The notes below the pieces were generated by a model that was not told the origin of the DNA, searched no databases, and saw only the letters and a list, made by a program, of their open reading frames with translations. From contig JAGPXD010000002.1 in NCBI GenBank assembly GCA_020746995.1, forward strand, positions 1,860,001 through 1,924,000: DNA of 64,000 bases, in the 5' to 3' direction. The translations under genes were made by a program, and so were the position numbers. Positions 24,638 through 34,850 of the stretch are shown here, one piece after another. Within the stretch, counting starts at the first letter, position 1; each line of letters opens with the position of its first letter. Source of the stretch: Plectosphaerella cucumerina. Lineage: Eukaryota > Ascomycota > Sordariomycetes > Glomerellales > Plectosphaerellaceae.

Positions 24638-26673
24638 ATGTCTGCGACCACCAACGGCACCAAGGCCGGTGGCCTGTCGGCCAACGACAAGATCCAGCGC
24701 TTCGCTGCTCCCAGCAGGCCGCTGAGCCCCCTCCCCTCACACGCCCTCTTCAACGAGAAGACCAGATGTTTCGTCTACGGTCTGCAGCCCCGCGCCGTCC
24801 AGGGCATGCTTGACTTCGACTTCATCTGCAAGCGCAAGACTCCCTCCGTCGCCGGCATCATCTACACCTTCGGTGGCCAGTTCGTGAGCAAGATGTACTG
24901 GGGAACCAGCGAGACCCTCCTGCCCGTCTACCAGGAGGTCGGCAAGGCCGCCGAGAAGCACCCCGACGTCGATGTCGTCGTCAACTTCGCCTCCTCGCGC
25001 AGTGTCTACAGCTCCACCATGGAGCTCATGGAGTACCCTCAGATCAAGACCATCGCCATCATTGCCGAGGGTGTCCCCGAGCGCGTGAGTAACCCCGCCA
25101 AGACTGCCATTGAGAGCTCCGATCGACTGACTCGTGCCTTCAGCGTGCTCGTGAGATTGCCCACAAGGCCGCTCAGAAGGGCATCACCATCATCGGCCCC
25201 GCCACCGTCGGTGGCATCAAGCCCGGCTGCTTCAAGATCGGCAACACTGGTGGCATGATGGACAACATCGTCGCCTCCAAGCTCTACCGCAAGGGCTCCG
25301 TCGGCTACGTCTCCAAGTCTGGTGGCATGTCCAACGAGCTGAACAACATCATCGCCCAGAACACCGATGGTGTCTACGAGGGTGTCGCCATCGGCGGTGA
25401 CAGGTACCCCGGAACCACCTTCATCGACCACCTGCTCAGGTACCAGGCCGACCCCGACTGCAAGATCCTCGTCCTGCTCGGTGAGGTTGGTGGTGTTGAG
25501 GAGTACAAGGTTATCAAGGCCGTCGAGGACGGCATCATCACCAAGCCCATCGTCGCCTGGGCCATCGGTACCTGCGCCAGCATGTTCAAGACCGAGGTTC
25601 AGTTCGGCCACGCCGGTGCCTTTGCCAACTCGACCCTCGAGACGGCCAAGACCAAGAACGAGAAGATGAAGGAGGCCGGCTTCTTCGTCCCCGACACCTT
25701 CGAGGACATGCCCGCCACCCTCAAGTCCGTCTACGAGAACCTCGTCAAGAACGGCACCGTCAAGCCCCAGCCCGAGCCCGCTGTGCCCAAGATCCCCATC
25801 GACTACGCCTGGGCCCAGGAGCTCGGCCTCATCCGCAAGCCTGCCGCCTTCATCTCCACCATCTCCGACGACCGTGGCCAGGAGCTCCTCTACGCCGGTA
25901 TGCCCATCTCTGACGTCTTCAGGGAGGACATCGGCATCGGTGGTGTCATGTCTCTGCTGTGGTTCCGCCGCCGCCTGCCCCCCTACGCCTCCAAGTTCCT
26001 CGAGATGGTTCTCATGCTCACCGCCGATCACGGTCCTGCCGTGTCTGGTGCCATGAACACCATCATCACCACCCGTGCCGGCAAGGACCTGATCAGCTCC
26101 CTGGTCGCCGGTCTGCTGACCATCGGCTCCCGCTTCGGTGGTGCCCTGGACGGCGCCGCCGAGGAGTTCACCAAGGCCTTTGACAAGGGCCTGAGCCCCC
26201 GCGAGTTCGTCGACACCATGCGCAAGCAGAACAAGCTCATCCCCGGTATCGGCCACCGCGTCAAGTCGAGGAACAACCCCGACCTCCGTGTCGAGCTCGT
26301 CAAGGAGTACGTCAAGGCCAAGTTCCCCAGCAGCAAGCTGCTCGATTACGCCCTGGCCGTCGAGACCGTCACCACCTCCAAGAAGGACAACCTGATCCTC
26401 AACGTCGACGGCTGCATCGCCGTCTGCTTCGTGGACCTCCTCCGCAACTGCGGCGCCTTCTCCGCCGAGGAGGCCGAGGACTACCTCAAGATGGGTGTCC
26501 TCAACGGTCTCTTCGTCCTGGGCCGCTCCATTGGTCTGATTGCCCACTTCCTCGACCAGAAGAGGCTGCGCACCGGCCTCTACCGCCACCCCTGGGACGA
26601 CATCACCTACATCCTGCCCCAGCTCAACGCCGGTCCCCCCGGCACCGAGGGCAGGGTGGAGGTCCAGATGTAA
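24638..26673 (+). CDS. acl1: ATP-citrate lyase subunit 1 (citrate-synthase-like subunit)
   Basis: Two exons, 24638-25084 and 25144-26673, with a 59-nt GTGAGT/CAG intron, encode 656 aa. The first half is the succinyl-CoA-synthetase-alpha-like domain. It has GPATVGGIKPGCFKIGNTGG and the phospho-His loop QFGHAGAFAN (His at about residue 305). The C-terminal half is citrate-synthase-like, with IGHRVKSRNNPDLR (His about 520) and the final YRHPWDDITYILPQ. The sequence aligns throughout with the C-terminal two thirds of the animal enzyme. It forms the heteromeric cytosolic complex with acl2, whose gene diverges from the same upstream region. Codon use is extremely C-ending, suggesting high expression. 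Confidence 0.96.
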
Positions 26674-27393
26674 GCGGGGGTCTCGTCAGGCGCACGCAGG
26701 TATGACTGGAATGAGCAAATGGTGCGCTGGGTTTTTATAATAGAGCAACGGAGCAAACGGGTTCCTCGCCGGCAACGACCGGCTGGGGCGAGGCTGCTGT
26801 ACAATGTGTATGCTGGAGGGCTAGAAAGAGTACCGACAGTCATGGCAATTTAATAATCGTTCAACATGTTTGGCGCCGGGTGGTCGGTGCTGCGTCGGGC
26901 CTAAAGCAGTGCTGAGGCATTGAGGCGACTGACCCTGAGTCGTGACGCACCCAATGACGAAGCTCAAAGCTATTGACCTGGCGAAATACTGTCGTCTACA
27001 CAACACTGCGCACCCGTTATTGGCCACAGTTACGAAGAGCCTACTGCGTGGTATTGCCAAGATCTCACGTGGCGGTCACTGGAGGCTGAGCATGGCGGTG
27101 GCTTGCAGGCCTCCAGTGGAATTGCCCTGCATGTGGAGGCACCCGTTTAAACGGTCAGGCCAACATCAGTCACGGGATTGACGAGCCAAAGCGTTTCCAG
27201 GCATCTCGGCCGATACCTTGAGGGTATCCTGTCACCTGGCGCGCCTTTCTACATACAACTCAGTCGAGTATGTTTCTTGATCATAATGTTTGATATTATT
27301 AATCGTGTATCGTGGCGAAAGATGCAGAGCGCTAGAAATGACCTCGACAGCAGATGACACCCTATTTCATTCATCCCTCCCTTCCTTAGCCGT
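26674..27393. other. Convergent intergenic region
   Basis: This is the 3' flank of acl1 and of the next minus-strand gene. I see nothing coding. Confidence 0.4.
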
Positions 27394-27807
27394 CTATGCC
27401 AGCTGCATGGCGAGCGCAACACCCAGCGCCGCGATGCCGAGTTGCGTGAGGTTGGGAAGCTTGGCCGGCGCCGAGCTGACGCCGCGGATCCAGGGGCCCG
27501 TTCTGTTCAACGGCGGGTCGTTCGACTGGATACAGCTGCTGAATACTTCGTATAGAATGCCCATGTCGACTTCTCGGCTGTTCTTCTGGGCCCGCTCCAT
27601 CATCGATTCGGGCAGTTCGCACCAGAGGGTGCAGTTATTTGGGTTGCCGATGTTGACATCCTCGGTTTCGCAGCAGATTTGCATGGCCTGCATTGCGGTG
27701 GGACTGTCGTTTGGCATGAGCCCGGCATACATTCCCTCTGGGACGCCAGCCCATTGGGCGTCCGGGAGTTGGCTGGAGGGGCATCGGGACGCGGTGGAGT
27801 TGGCCAT
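27394..27807 (-). CDS. Small Cys-containing protein with hydrophobic C-terminus (GPI-anchor-like)
   Basis: This single exon encodes 137 aa. The body has four close cysteines (ICCETEDVNIGNPNNCTLWC), two potential N-glycosylation sites and a short Ser/Ala segment before a C-terminal hydrophobic stretch (LTQLGIAALGVALAMQLA). That layout is typical of fungal proteins processed for a GPI anchor. A classical N-terminal signal peptide is not visible from this ATG (MANSTASRCPSS). Either secretion is unconventional, an upstream exon is missed, or the tail is a membrane anchor. Similar small proteins with a CC...CxxWC core occur widely in filamentous ascomycetes without known function; that is from memory of the family shape. 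Confidence 0.65.
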   Translation of the reverse strand: MANSTASRCPSSQLPDAQWAGVPEGMYAGLMPNDSPTAMQAMQICCETEDVNIGNPNNCTLWCELPESMMERAQKNSREVDMGILYEVFSSCIQSNDPPLNRTGPWIRGVSSAPAKLPNLTQLGIAALGVALAMQLA

Positions 27808-29133
27808 TGGGTGATGGGCTTCGGTAGACGGGTTATGGGTTTGGAAGAAGGGGGTTAGAGGTAATGTTTTGGGGGGTTTGTTTGAGAGGAGATTGTAAAC
27901 GTTGACGAGCTGATGTCAATGAAAAGCGGTGGCAGCGTCTACCTTCACCGGCTCGGACGGCGACATTGAGTCGAATTTATACTCTGCTGTAACTTCCATG
28001 GTTGCATCGTCATTTACGTGAAAGAGCGCACGAGGCGCAGTCGCTCTCGCGCTCTCGCGCAGCAACGAATGGGAAATGGTCTGGTTGCATCAGCTTGCAG
28101 GGCTGTAGGGCTGGACGACGGAGGCCTTGGGCAGATCCTTGGGGTGCCTGCATCGGCTGGGCAGGGCAGGCGTTCATCCCGTTTGGGACGATTGCCCGGG
28201 TCAGCAGGCGGACAAAATTGACGACCACAGGAACTACTACTAGTTAACCGCCTGGCAACCTTTGCCGAGAGCCCACAGCCCACCCCTCGTCACGATTTTG
28301 GGCAAGGGAATAGACCACTTGTAGTTCACCTTGGCCGGTGAACACGCTTGGCTGAGCCCTGTAAGAGAGGAAGGATCTCTGGTTTTTGGTCATAAGACCT
28401 CGTTTAGTACAGTCGCTTGCGACTAGTTCACGAAGGGGCGGTGCGGCCTAGGTGAAAGCATGCTGCCTGCCCTGAGGTGGTATTGTGCAGGGGTTGTCGC
28501 CCGACTTCTCTCTGAGATTGTAGGTATATGTATGCGGCATAGCCGATAGGCCTGGCAGAGCAAGTTCTTTTACGCCACAACAAGACCGTGGGTACCTGCT
28601 GCGAGATACCGTGGCCCAATCGGAATAGATTGCAAAGTGTTCGTACGTCGTATAGGTATCCGGGAAACAACAAGACGGACAGGTAGTCAAGGGTTCAGCT
28701 TTAAGGTGGAGGACCCTTGCTTAGTCAGCAGCATCGACTGGCTCGCAAAGCTAGGCCGAAACGAGCCGTGCGACCATTGAGTGTGCCGTTTTTTTGGACA
28801 AGACCGAGACTCCACTGCCAGAGGCTTGCTAGACAGTCGAAGAATCGCGACAGACGGCATCGACAGAAGTCAATTGGCTGCCACACAGGCAGAGGGTACG
28901 CCTCCCGCACCTGACCTGCCCATCGTCAACATCAAGCCAGAGCTGACCTCTCTCCAGAGCATTCCGCAGACGAGCCTCGACCTCCATCACACGATCATTC
29001 CCCGAACCTTGTCAACCTCGAATCGGTCATCCGTACGTCCTTGCGATACCTCTGCTCGACGCAGCGACTGACGCCTCGCCCAGCCTAGCACCCGACACAT
29101 CCTCATCCCCTCGAGACAACCCCCACCGCCGAC
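27808..29133. other. Divergent intergenic region
   Basis: These 1.3 kb lie between the small Cys protein and the ribosomal protein gene, both transcribed outward. Open frames here have no convincing codon bias. The last 250 bases probably form the leader of the ribosomal protein gene. Confidence 0.4.
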
Positions 29134-29397
29134 ATGTCCTTCTTCCGCATCACCCTCCACCGGTCCGCCATCGGCCTGCCAAAGCGGACACGCGGCGTCC
29201 TCGCCGCCCTCGGCCTGCGCCGCCGCACCCAGACGGTCTTCCACCCCGTCAGCGGCGACTTTGCCGGTATGATCATGAAGGTCAAGGAGCTCGTCAAGGT
29301 CGAGGAGGTCCCCAAGGCCCTGACCAAGGCGGAAGTCAAGGCGGCGCGCACGCCAGAGAGGGGGTTCTACATTGAAAAGGCTGTGCCGCGGGTATAA
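29134..29397 (+). CDS. mrpl33: Mitochondrial large-subunit ribosomal protein uL30m (MRPL33)
   Basis: This single exon encodes 87 aa, the same size as yeast Mrpl33 (86 aa). It starts MSFFRITLHRSAIGLPKRTR, followed by LAALGLRRRTQTVFH and KVKELVKVEEV, the ribosomal L30 fold with its G-L-x-R-R-x-Q/S-T-V segment. The protein is a component of the mitochondrial large ribosomal subunit; the bacterial counterpart is L30. The basic N-terminus serves as import signal without a long presequence. It is convergent with eaf3. Confidence 0.92.
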   Translation: MSFFRITLHRSAIGLPKRTRGVLAALGLRRRTQTVFHPVSGDFAGMIMKVKELVKVEEVPKALTKAEVKAARTPERGFYIEKAVPRV

Positions 29398-29951
29398 CTG
29401 CCCGGAAGGAGAAGCAGAGGATGAAATCTTGGTAGGAAGATATCGGCCTCACGGGCCGGATCTCTCCCGGCCAGCGGCGAGGGACTCGCCGCTGTATGAC
29501 GACCGTACGCGGCGCTTGTACATTTATATCACTTGTAAAATCACGACGATCGAACTTGAAGAAGCAGTCTGGAAAGCAGAACCTCTGTTATTACCCTTCA
29601 TAGGACCCGTGCTGCCAGCCTAGACGACAAACGGAAAGCTATGGATTGCTCCCTTCTGGAATGCAGTCATCTGGCATAAAAGGGAATCATCCGCCTCTCG
29701 CACCCATTCCTTCCCTACTTGCCCCATGCGTAAAATAAAGCCGGCAACTGCCGGCGGGGCGGAGATGGCAAGAGACAGAAGTAGACGGGTACTGAACTCG
29801 TTGCTTCGTTGGCAACCTGATAAGACCGAAAGAAAAAGAGATGCTGTGATGGTGGGGGAAATGGCCACCCTATCCAGGAGGCCTCGGGGTCAGGGCCCCG
29901 AGCCAGTCAGTGGCGTCGAAGCGGACGTTGACGGCGGCAAGAGCATGCCCT
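29398..29951. other. Convergent 3' region
   Basis: This 554-bp gap between mrpl33 and the 3' end of eaf3 shows no gene. Confidence 0.4.
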
Positions 29952-32230
29952 TTAGGAACTGCGCGCGCGGTCGATGTACTCCTGCGCGGGAGTCTCGTAC
30001 TCGCTGACGAAATAGTTCTTGGCATTCTTACCGAGCCAGACGGTGAACTTCGAAAGCTCCTCGCGGAGACGAGACACGGACTGTTGGTCCATGGTGGTCT
30101 GGGCGACGAGCTCGGGAAGGGAGACTAGGGAAGGCGTCAGATTGAGCCGCAGTCAAGAGTTCTGGTGAGAATGTTCCTACCGAGCAGACGGCACAGGTGC
30201 TCCGCGCCATAGGTGTCGCACACCGAGGTGTGGGGGTCGTTCTCGCCAGCCTTCTCCCACACTTTGCGAATCTCGTGATACTGGAGGCGCTCGAAGCTAG
30301 GGAAAACGTGTTAGATGAGACACCTTCAGGACTTGACGGGGTAATGTACCGGTAGAGAAGGATGCGGCCGAGTGCCTTGTCAAAGTACTCCTTCAGGCCG
30401 GCCATGCTCTCGATGAGAATGTCGAGATGGGGCGACTCGGGGTCGCGGCTGGGCCGCTCATAGGCGAGGTAGTCGTTGATGATCTCGTCGACAGGGTGCG
30501 GATGAGGGAGAGGCACAAGCTGGTTATTCTTGGTGACGTTCTCCCAGTCGTCCACGAGCACGGCCTTGATGTGGTCTGGGATCGGCAGCTTGATGGATGG
30601 CCGGGTGTGGAAGCCGTCCTCCTTGGGATATGTTAGCGTCGGGTCTGAGGCACGGAGGGCGCAGCATAACGGAGCAAAAACGCAGGGGAGGCTTGAAGCC
30701 ACTTGGCTTGACGAGATGGTTGAATGAGCAGCGCAGGGCGTTGGTTGAAAGCTGCGCAGGATGGATGGCGTTACTCGGGCTTTGGCTGGGCTGGAGTTGA
30801 AGAGGACGGCTGGGACTTGGGCGACAGTGGTTCGAGGGCTTCCTGCTCCGCGTCGCTCAGGCTGCTGCGAGCACTCGCAAACCAGTAGACGTTCCTGAAG
30901 ACGACCTGCGGCTCATCGGGCACGATGCCTGGATGCGCGTCTCCCGCCGTGTGGTAGCAATGAAGCACGACCCAAGCCCATTGCTCGGGATAAGTGGTCC
31001 TCAGGGTGTGGAAGCCTTCCACGCCCAACATGTCCAAAGCGATTTCCTGGCCCGTATGTGCCAGAGTATGGTGAAGCTGGAGCTGCTGCTCACGCGACGC
31101 CTCTCGTTCGATTTCAGTCCACTCCTCCTGGGTGGCGAGGGAGGCCGCCAGAGCAGTGTGACCCGAAGAGCGGTAGTACAGGTCCAGGATGGGGGTTTCG
31201 AGGGGCTCGGCGAGCGCCTCCTCGCTGAGCAGGGGGGGCTGGTTGAGGCTGCTTCCTGACGAGGAGTCCAGAGACAAGCGGAAGGGGTTGAGCTTCGCGG
31301 GAGTTGGCTGTTGGGCACCAGGGGTGCTTGGGGACGACGAGCGCTCCGGGGGTTGCGTCGTATCGCCGTCAATGGCGTCAACGGAAGAGGAAGATGAAGG
31401 TGTTGAAGACATGGCTTCGGTCCAGGTCAAGCACGGGCTTAACGGGTAAGTGTTGATATTGGGGGTTGATGATGGTTGAGGTGGTGTGATGAGGGTATGG
31501 TTTTGAGAAGCCATATCTGACGTGCCGAAGCCACGGCAACGCTCCCGATATATAGTCCATGGTGAAGCAGATCTCGCCGAGACTGTGCCTCTCGCAGTCA
31601 CTGCAGAACGAGGTTGAAGTTGGGACGGCGCCTGACTGATGCAGAACAGAGCCGCACAAAGAAGGCGGGCGCCCTACAATGATATTGTAGACCAGGACAA
31701 GACGGGAAGGAAGGGTAAGAGCTGGCTGTTTCGGCCGAGGCGGAGGAAACGAACGGAAGAAACGGAAACACAAAGAAAGAAGAACCAATGACGAAGAAGG
31801 AGGAAGAAACACACGCGCAACGTCCACTCACCTGTTCCAGATCGTAATCACGGGCCCGGCGAGGGCCCCGGCCGACGGAGAAGAGGCCTGACGTGCGCTC
31901 TTCACTGCCGCGTGCAGACTCTGTTCCGTTAGCCCGGGGTCCCTTCTTGGGGAGCTTCGAGCTGCTTTTCTGCAGGTTCCGCATCTGAGACTGTAGCTGG
32001 GCGGCCAGCTCCTTGTTCTGCTCGGTGAATTTGCGGATGCGGTCGACGGCTACCCAGTCGTCCCAGGTGTTCTTCCAGCCTTTGTAGTGGATCTTGTACT
32101 GAAAGCCGTCACCGTCCGCGGCGGCCTGTACGTCGAGAATCTTTGCCTCGTACAGCATGTCGTGATGGAAGCAGAGGACCCTCTCATCCTTGTCGAAGGG
32201 TTGGGGGGCGGTGGCGCGGGCAGGCGCCAT
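29952..32230 (-). CDS. eaf3: Chromatin modification protein Eaf3 (chromo barrel + MRG domain)
   Basis: Exons are 32230-31832, 30621-30350, 30296-30181 and 30124-29952, giving 319 aa. Residues about 10-75 form a chromo barrel (RVLCFHHDMLYEAKILDV, then YKIHYKGWKNTWDDWV). A basic linker reaches DYDLEQ, and exons 2-4 encode the MRG domain (RPSIKLPIPDHIKAVLVDDW, then GRILLYRFERLQYHEI across the second junction). Eaf3/MRG15 proteins read H3K36 methylation and belong to the NuA4 acetyltransferase and Rpd3S deacetylase complexes in the nucleus. Introns 2 and 3 are 53 and 56 nt, but intron 1 is 1210 nt. It has a GTGAGT donor, and a GCTAAC branch point sits just before the AAG acceptor. A separate open gene lies inside it on the same strand. 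The DLEQ-to-EDGFH junction is the normal family sequence. Confidence 0.9.
30771..31514 (-). CDS. Unknown protein encoded inside eaf3 intron 1
   Basis: An uninterrupted 247-codon frame lies wholly inside the first eaf3 intron, on the same strand. It has the strong codon bias of real genes here. The N-terminal 100 residues are Ser/Pro/Thr-rich and disordered. Residues about 115-225 look globular and helical (PILDLYYRSSGHTALAASLA, then EQWAWVVLHCYHTAGDAHPG). I do not recognise the family. A TATATATA box lies at about 31548-31555, so the leader would be very short. The internal ATG at 31412 (MSSTPSSSSS) is the alternative start. The frame ends 149 nt before eaf3 exon 2 and cannot be spliced in frame into it by any donor I can see. 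Confidence 0.55.
   Translation of the reverse strand: MASQNHTLITPPQPSSTPNINTYPLSPCLTWTEAMSSTPSSSSSVDAIDGDTTQPPERSSSPSTPGAQQPTPAKLNPFRLSLDSSSGSSLNQPPLLSEEALAEPLETPILDLYYRSSGHTALAASLATQEEWTEIEREASREQQLQLHHTLAHTGQEIALDMLGVEGFHTLRTTYPEQWAWVVLHCYHTAGDAHPGIVPDEPQVVFRNVYWFASARSSLSDAEQEALEPLSPKSQPSSSTPAQPKPE
31547..31556 (-). promoter_or_regulatory. Candidate TATA box of the intron-nested gene
   Basis: Minus-strand CTATATATCGG lies about 35-40 bp before the first ATG of the nested frame, within eaf3 intron 1. Confidence 0.35.
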
Positions 32231-33129
32231 GGCTGCTGGTTTCTTCTTGAGGAGGCGTTCTGGGTTGAGTGAGAGTGTGTATCTGTATCTGTCTCTGGAC
32301 AGGGGGTAGTAGAAAGGGACGGGACGGCGCGAAAGTGTTTGGCGGGCGGGAGCCGAAAGGGGGCGGGAGCAAAAGCGGAGGGAGGGATGAGATGGCAGCA
32401 GGCACAGAAAAGTGTCGGGTCCCTGAGGCTTAGTCGTGCGGCTGCAATGGTCGGCACGATAGCGAAGCAAGTCGAGTGAGAAGGGATGTGGTGGTTGAGA
32501 AAGACCGGAGCACACTGTCTGGCGAATCGACAGCACACTGTCCTGAGCCCCTTCCCGCCAGCAAAGGTTCGGTCGTGAAAATGCGCTTTCACCGTGCGAA
32601 GTTGAACGCCGCGACAGGCCAAATTCGCCGGGCTTTCAAGCAGGCGCCCGCCGCGTTTCCTTTCAGCGGACTGTGGACAGGACAACGGACTGTTCAAGGT
32701 GGAAGGAGTTGATGTGAGAGATCTTTAAACTGGTCACTATTGTCAGATATCACAACTCTCTCATCAGGGGGGATAGCCTACAACAGCAAGGTTCTGAATG
32801 GCAAAGCTGCGTCGAAATCAGGTCTGATAATGTCTTGCTCGGTCGAAGTTGAAGGGTCGTGGCTGGAGGACTGCGATGGGCTGGGCTCAAGCGCCCAGCA
32901 AACGCGTGCTACCCTGCTCTTTTCGATTTACGCGTCTCCCCTCCCCCCTGGCGCGTCTCATCTCACCCACCCACACACATCCTCGACCTCACAGAGCGAT
33001 TGGCCTGTAGGTCTCATCGACTGAAGACGAATTGATTGTGTTTCGACTCCGAATCACTCGTCGTTGAGCCTCGTCTCGATACACCCAAACCACCACCCAG
33101 CATCTCACCACCTTGACCGCCCGTTCACC
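32231..33129. promoter_or_regulatory. Divergent promoter region eaf3 / nkp2
   Basis: These 0.9 kb separate the start codons of eaf3 and the kinetochore gene. The side next to eaf3 is a G/A-rich (C/T on the sense strand) leader. No gene was recognised. Confidence 0.4.
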
Positions 33130-33684
33130 ATGGCGCCCACCGAGACAACCATCCTCACCCACTACCTCACAATCGCGGCCAAGCTCCCGGCCATCATCAC
33201 CCTGGAGCAATTCACTTCCTACTTCCCCAGGTCTCAGCAGTCAAACCCGCAAATCCGTTCTCTCTACCGCCACCTGCAGCACGAGCGCAACGCGACTGTG
33301 GAGACTGTCCTCGAAAACATTGCCCATGAGGAGAAGCGGGCCAAAGCTATGCGCCGTGAGGCTGCTCGCGCCAGGAGAGAGGCCACTGAAGCCGAGCCCG
33401 ACGCCGAGCTCGAGGTAGAACGAGCCCTGTTCGGAAGCACTGTCGGCGGCACACCCCGCCACGACCTTGACTCAGTCATCCCCGAGATGGACAGCGCCGT
33501 GGCCAGCATGGAGGCTGATATCCAGACGCTTGAGGCGGAAGAGGCCGCCCTGCGAGAATCCATCCAGCAGACCGTGGGTGGCCTCAGCGACCTCCGCTAT
33601 GGTCGACTCTCGAACCAGCGATTGCCAGACGAGGTCATCCAAGGGCTCAAGACCCTGCAAGCACAATGCGACAACAAGACCTGA
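33130..33684 (+). CDS. nkp2: Kinetochore protein of the Cnl2/NKP2 family
   Basis: This single exon encodes 184 aa. The N-terminal block ILTHYLTIAAKLPAIITLEQ, followed by FTSYFP and SNPQIRSLYRHLQHERNATV, is the hallmark of the Cnl2/NKP2 family (fission yeast Cnl2, budding yeast Nkp2). The rest is a charged coiled coil (ENIAHEEKRAKAMRREAARA and later METDIQTLEAEEAAL-like heptads). These proteins are inner-kinetochore subunits associated with the Mis12/CENP-O-related assembly at centromeres. The start lies in a good context (CACCATGG). The gene is divergent from eaf3. Confidence 0.85.
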   Translation: MAPTETTILTHYLTIAAKLPAIITLEQFTSYFPRSQQSNPQIRSLYRHLQHERNATVETVLENIAHEEKRAKAMRREAARARREATEAEPDAELEVERALFGSTVGGTPRHDLDSVIPEMDSAVASMEADIQTLEAEEAALRESIQQTVGGLSDLRYGRLSNQRLPDEVIQGLKTLQAQCDNKT

Positions 33685-33938
33685 GCGGCTGCTTTCTCTT
33701 TGTTTCCAAAATCGCCCCATGTCGGGCAGCATTACAATCATATTGAGCTACATGGAACGAAGGTCCTTCTTCCGTGGTCCCACCATCCGATCCAACCTGG
33801 AATCCCATCACAGACCGGCTTCTTGCGCATACCAAGGAAGCAATGCCATTCCATTCCGTTCCTTTACCCAGGCCATCCTCGTCAAGCTACCAGAAAGATC
33901 AAAACAGGCATAACGCGGTATATGAACGAGGAGATGAT

Positions 33939-34850
33939 CTATTTGCGACCGGCAGGGCGGGGAGCGGCACGGGGAGCGGCGCCGGCGGGGGCGGCACCGG
34001 GGGCACCGGGAGCGCCGGGCACGGGGTCGGCGAGGCGGCGGTTCATGGCCCTGCGGCTGAAGAAGGAGATGATGAGCATGGTGGCCCAGTTGGGGATGAC
34101 GGAGAAGGCCCAGAGGATGGAGGCGATGGGGAGGACGAGGTGGTTGCGGGCGAGCCAGCTGTTGAAGGGGTGCCAGCTGTTCTCGGAGACCCTGAAGTTG
34201 TCGGCGCGGTCCTCCTTGTAGAGGTTCTGGAAGGTCTCGGCCGTGGTGGTGGTGACGTTCATGCGCCTGGTCCAGATGGTGACGTTGTTGCCGGGCCACT
34301 CCATGTCGATGGACCAGAGGGTGGCAGGGCCCGTGGAGAAGACGTTGCAGAGGACGGGCTGCTTGTCGCAGTCGACGTAGGCCATGTGCGGGGCGCGGGG
34401 GAGGGTGGCGAACTTGGCGGCCGTCTCGTTGAAGGCCTGCTCGACCTGGGCGCAGCGGCCTGTTGGAGTGATGTTTGTTAGCTACTGCAGCTGTGAAAAT
34501 GCGCATGAAGGGAACGTACCCAGGCAAGACCTGTTGCCGCCGGTGACCAGAAGCCACCAGTTCTCGGGGTTGAGGGAGCTCAGGTGGGGGCCATCCTCGG
34601 GCGTGTACTTGTTCAGGACAGGCTCGTAGAGGACGTCCTTCCAGTTGGTGAGGGTGAGGACGGAGATGCCCTTGTCGGCCTTTGTGCGCGCGGCCTCGAC
34701 CTCGTCATGCCTGGCGGGGAAGGGGATGTAGCTGGGGACATAGGCACCGAGGTTGCCCAGGACGTTCTGGAACTGGGCCTGGTACTGCGGCTCCTCGGCG
34801 GCGGCGCCGAGAACCGGCAGGGCCAGGGTGGACAGCGCGGAGAACTTCAT
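33939..34850 (-). CDS. Thioredoxin-like membrane protein of the secretory pathway
   Basis: Two exons, 34850-34520 and 34459-33939, with a 60-nt GTACGT/CAG intron, give 283 aa. A signal peptide is evident (MKFSALSTLALPVLGAAAEE). A thioredoxin-like segment (about residues 60-180) contains LTLTNWKDVLYEPVLNK, WWLLVTGGNRSCLGRC and, after the intron, HMAYVDCDKQPVLCN. The active site reads C-L-G-R-C, a CxxxC rather than the usual CxxC. A transmembrane helix follows near residue 225 (LVLPIASILWAFSVIP), then a Pro/Ala/Gly/Arg-rich tail ending RK. It probably sits in the ER membrane with the thioredoxin domain in the lumen. The exact function is not known to me. Confidence 0.75.

Noticed and set aside
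25039..26589. 516-codon open frame antisense to acl1
   Set aside because: Same cause: C-ending codons in acl1 leave few stops on the opposite strand. The product is a Gly/Leu/Asp shadow.
30028..30702. Reading the MRG part of eaf3 as a separate gene starting near 30702
   Set aside because: The frame contains unspliced intron sequence at both ends. The branch point and AAG acceptor before GAGGACGG, and the conserved DLEQ-E junction, favour one spliced gene.
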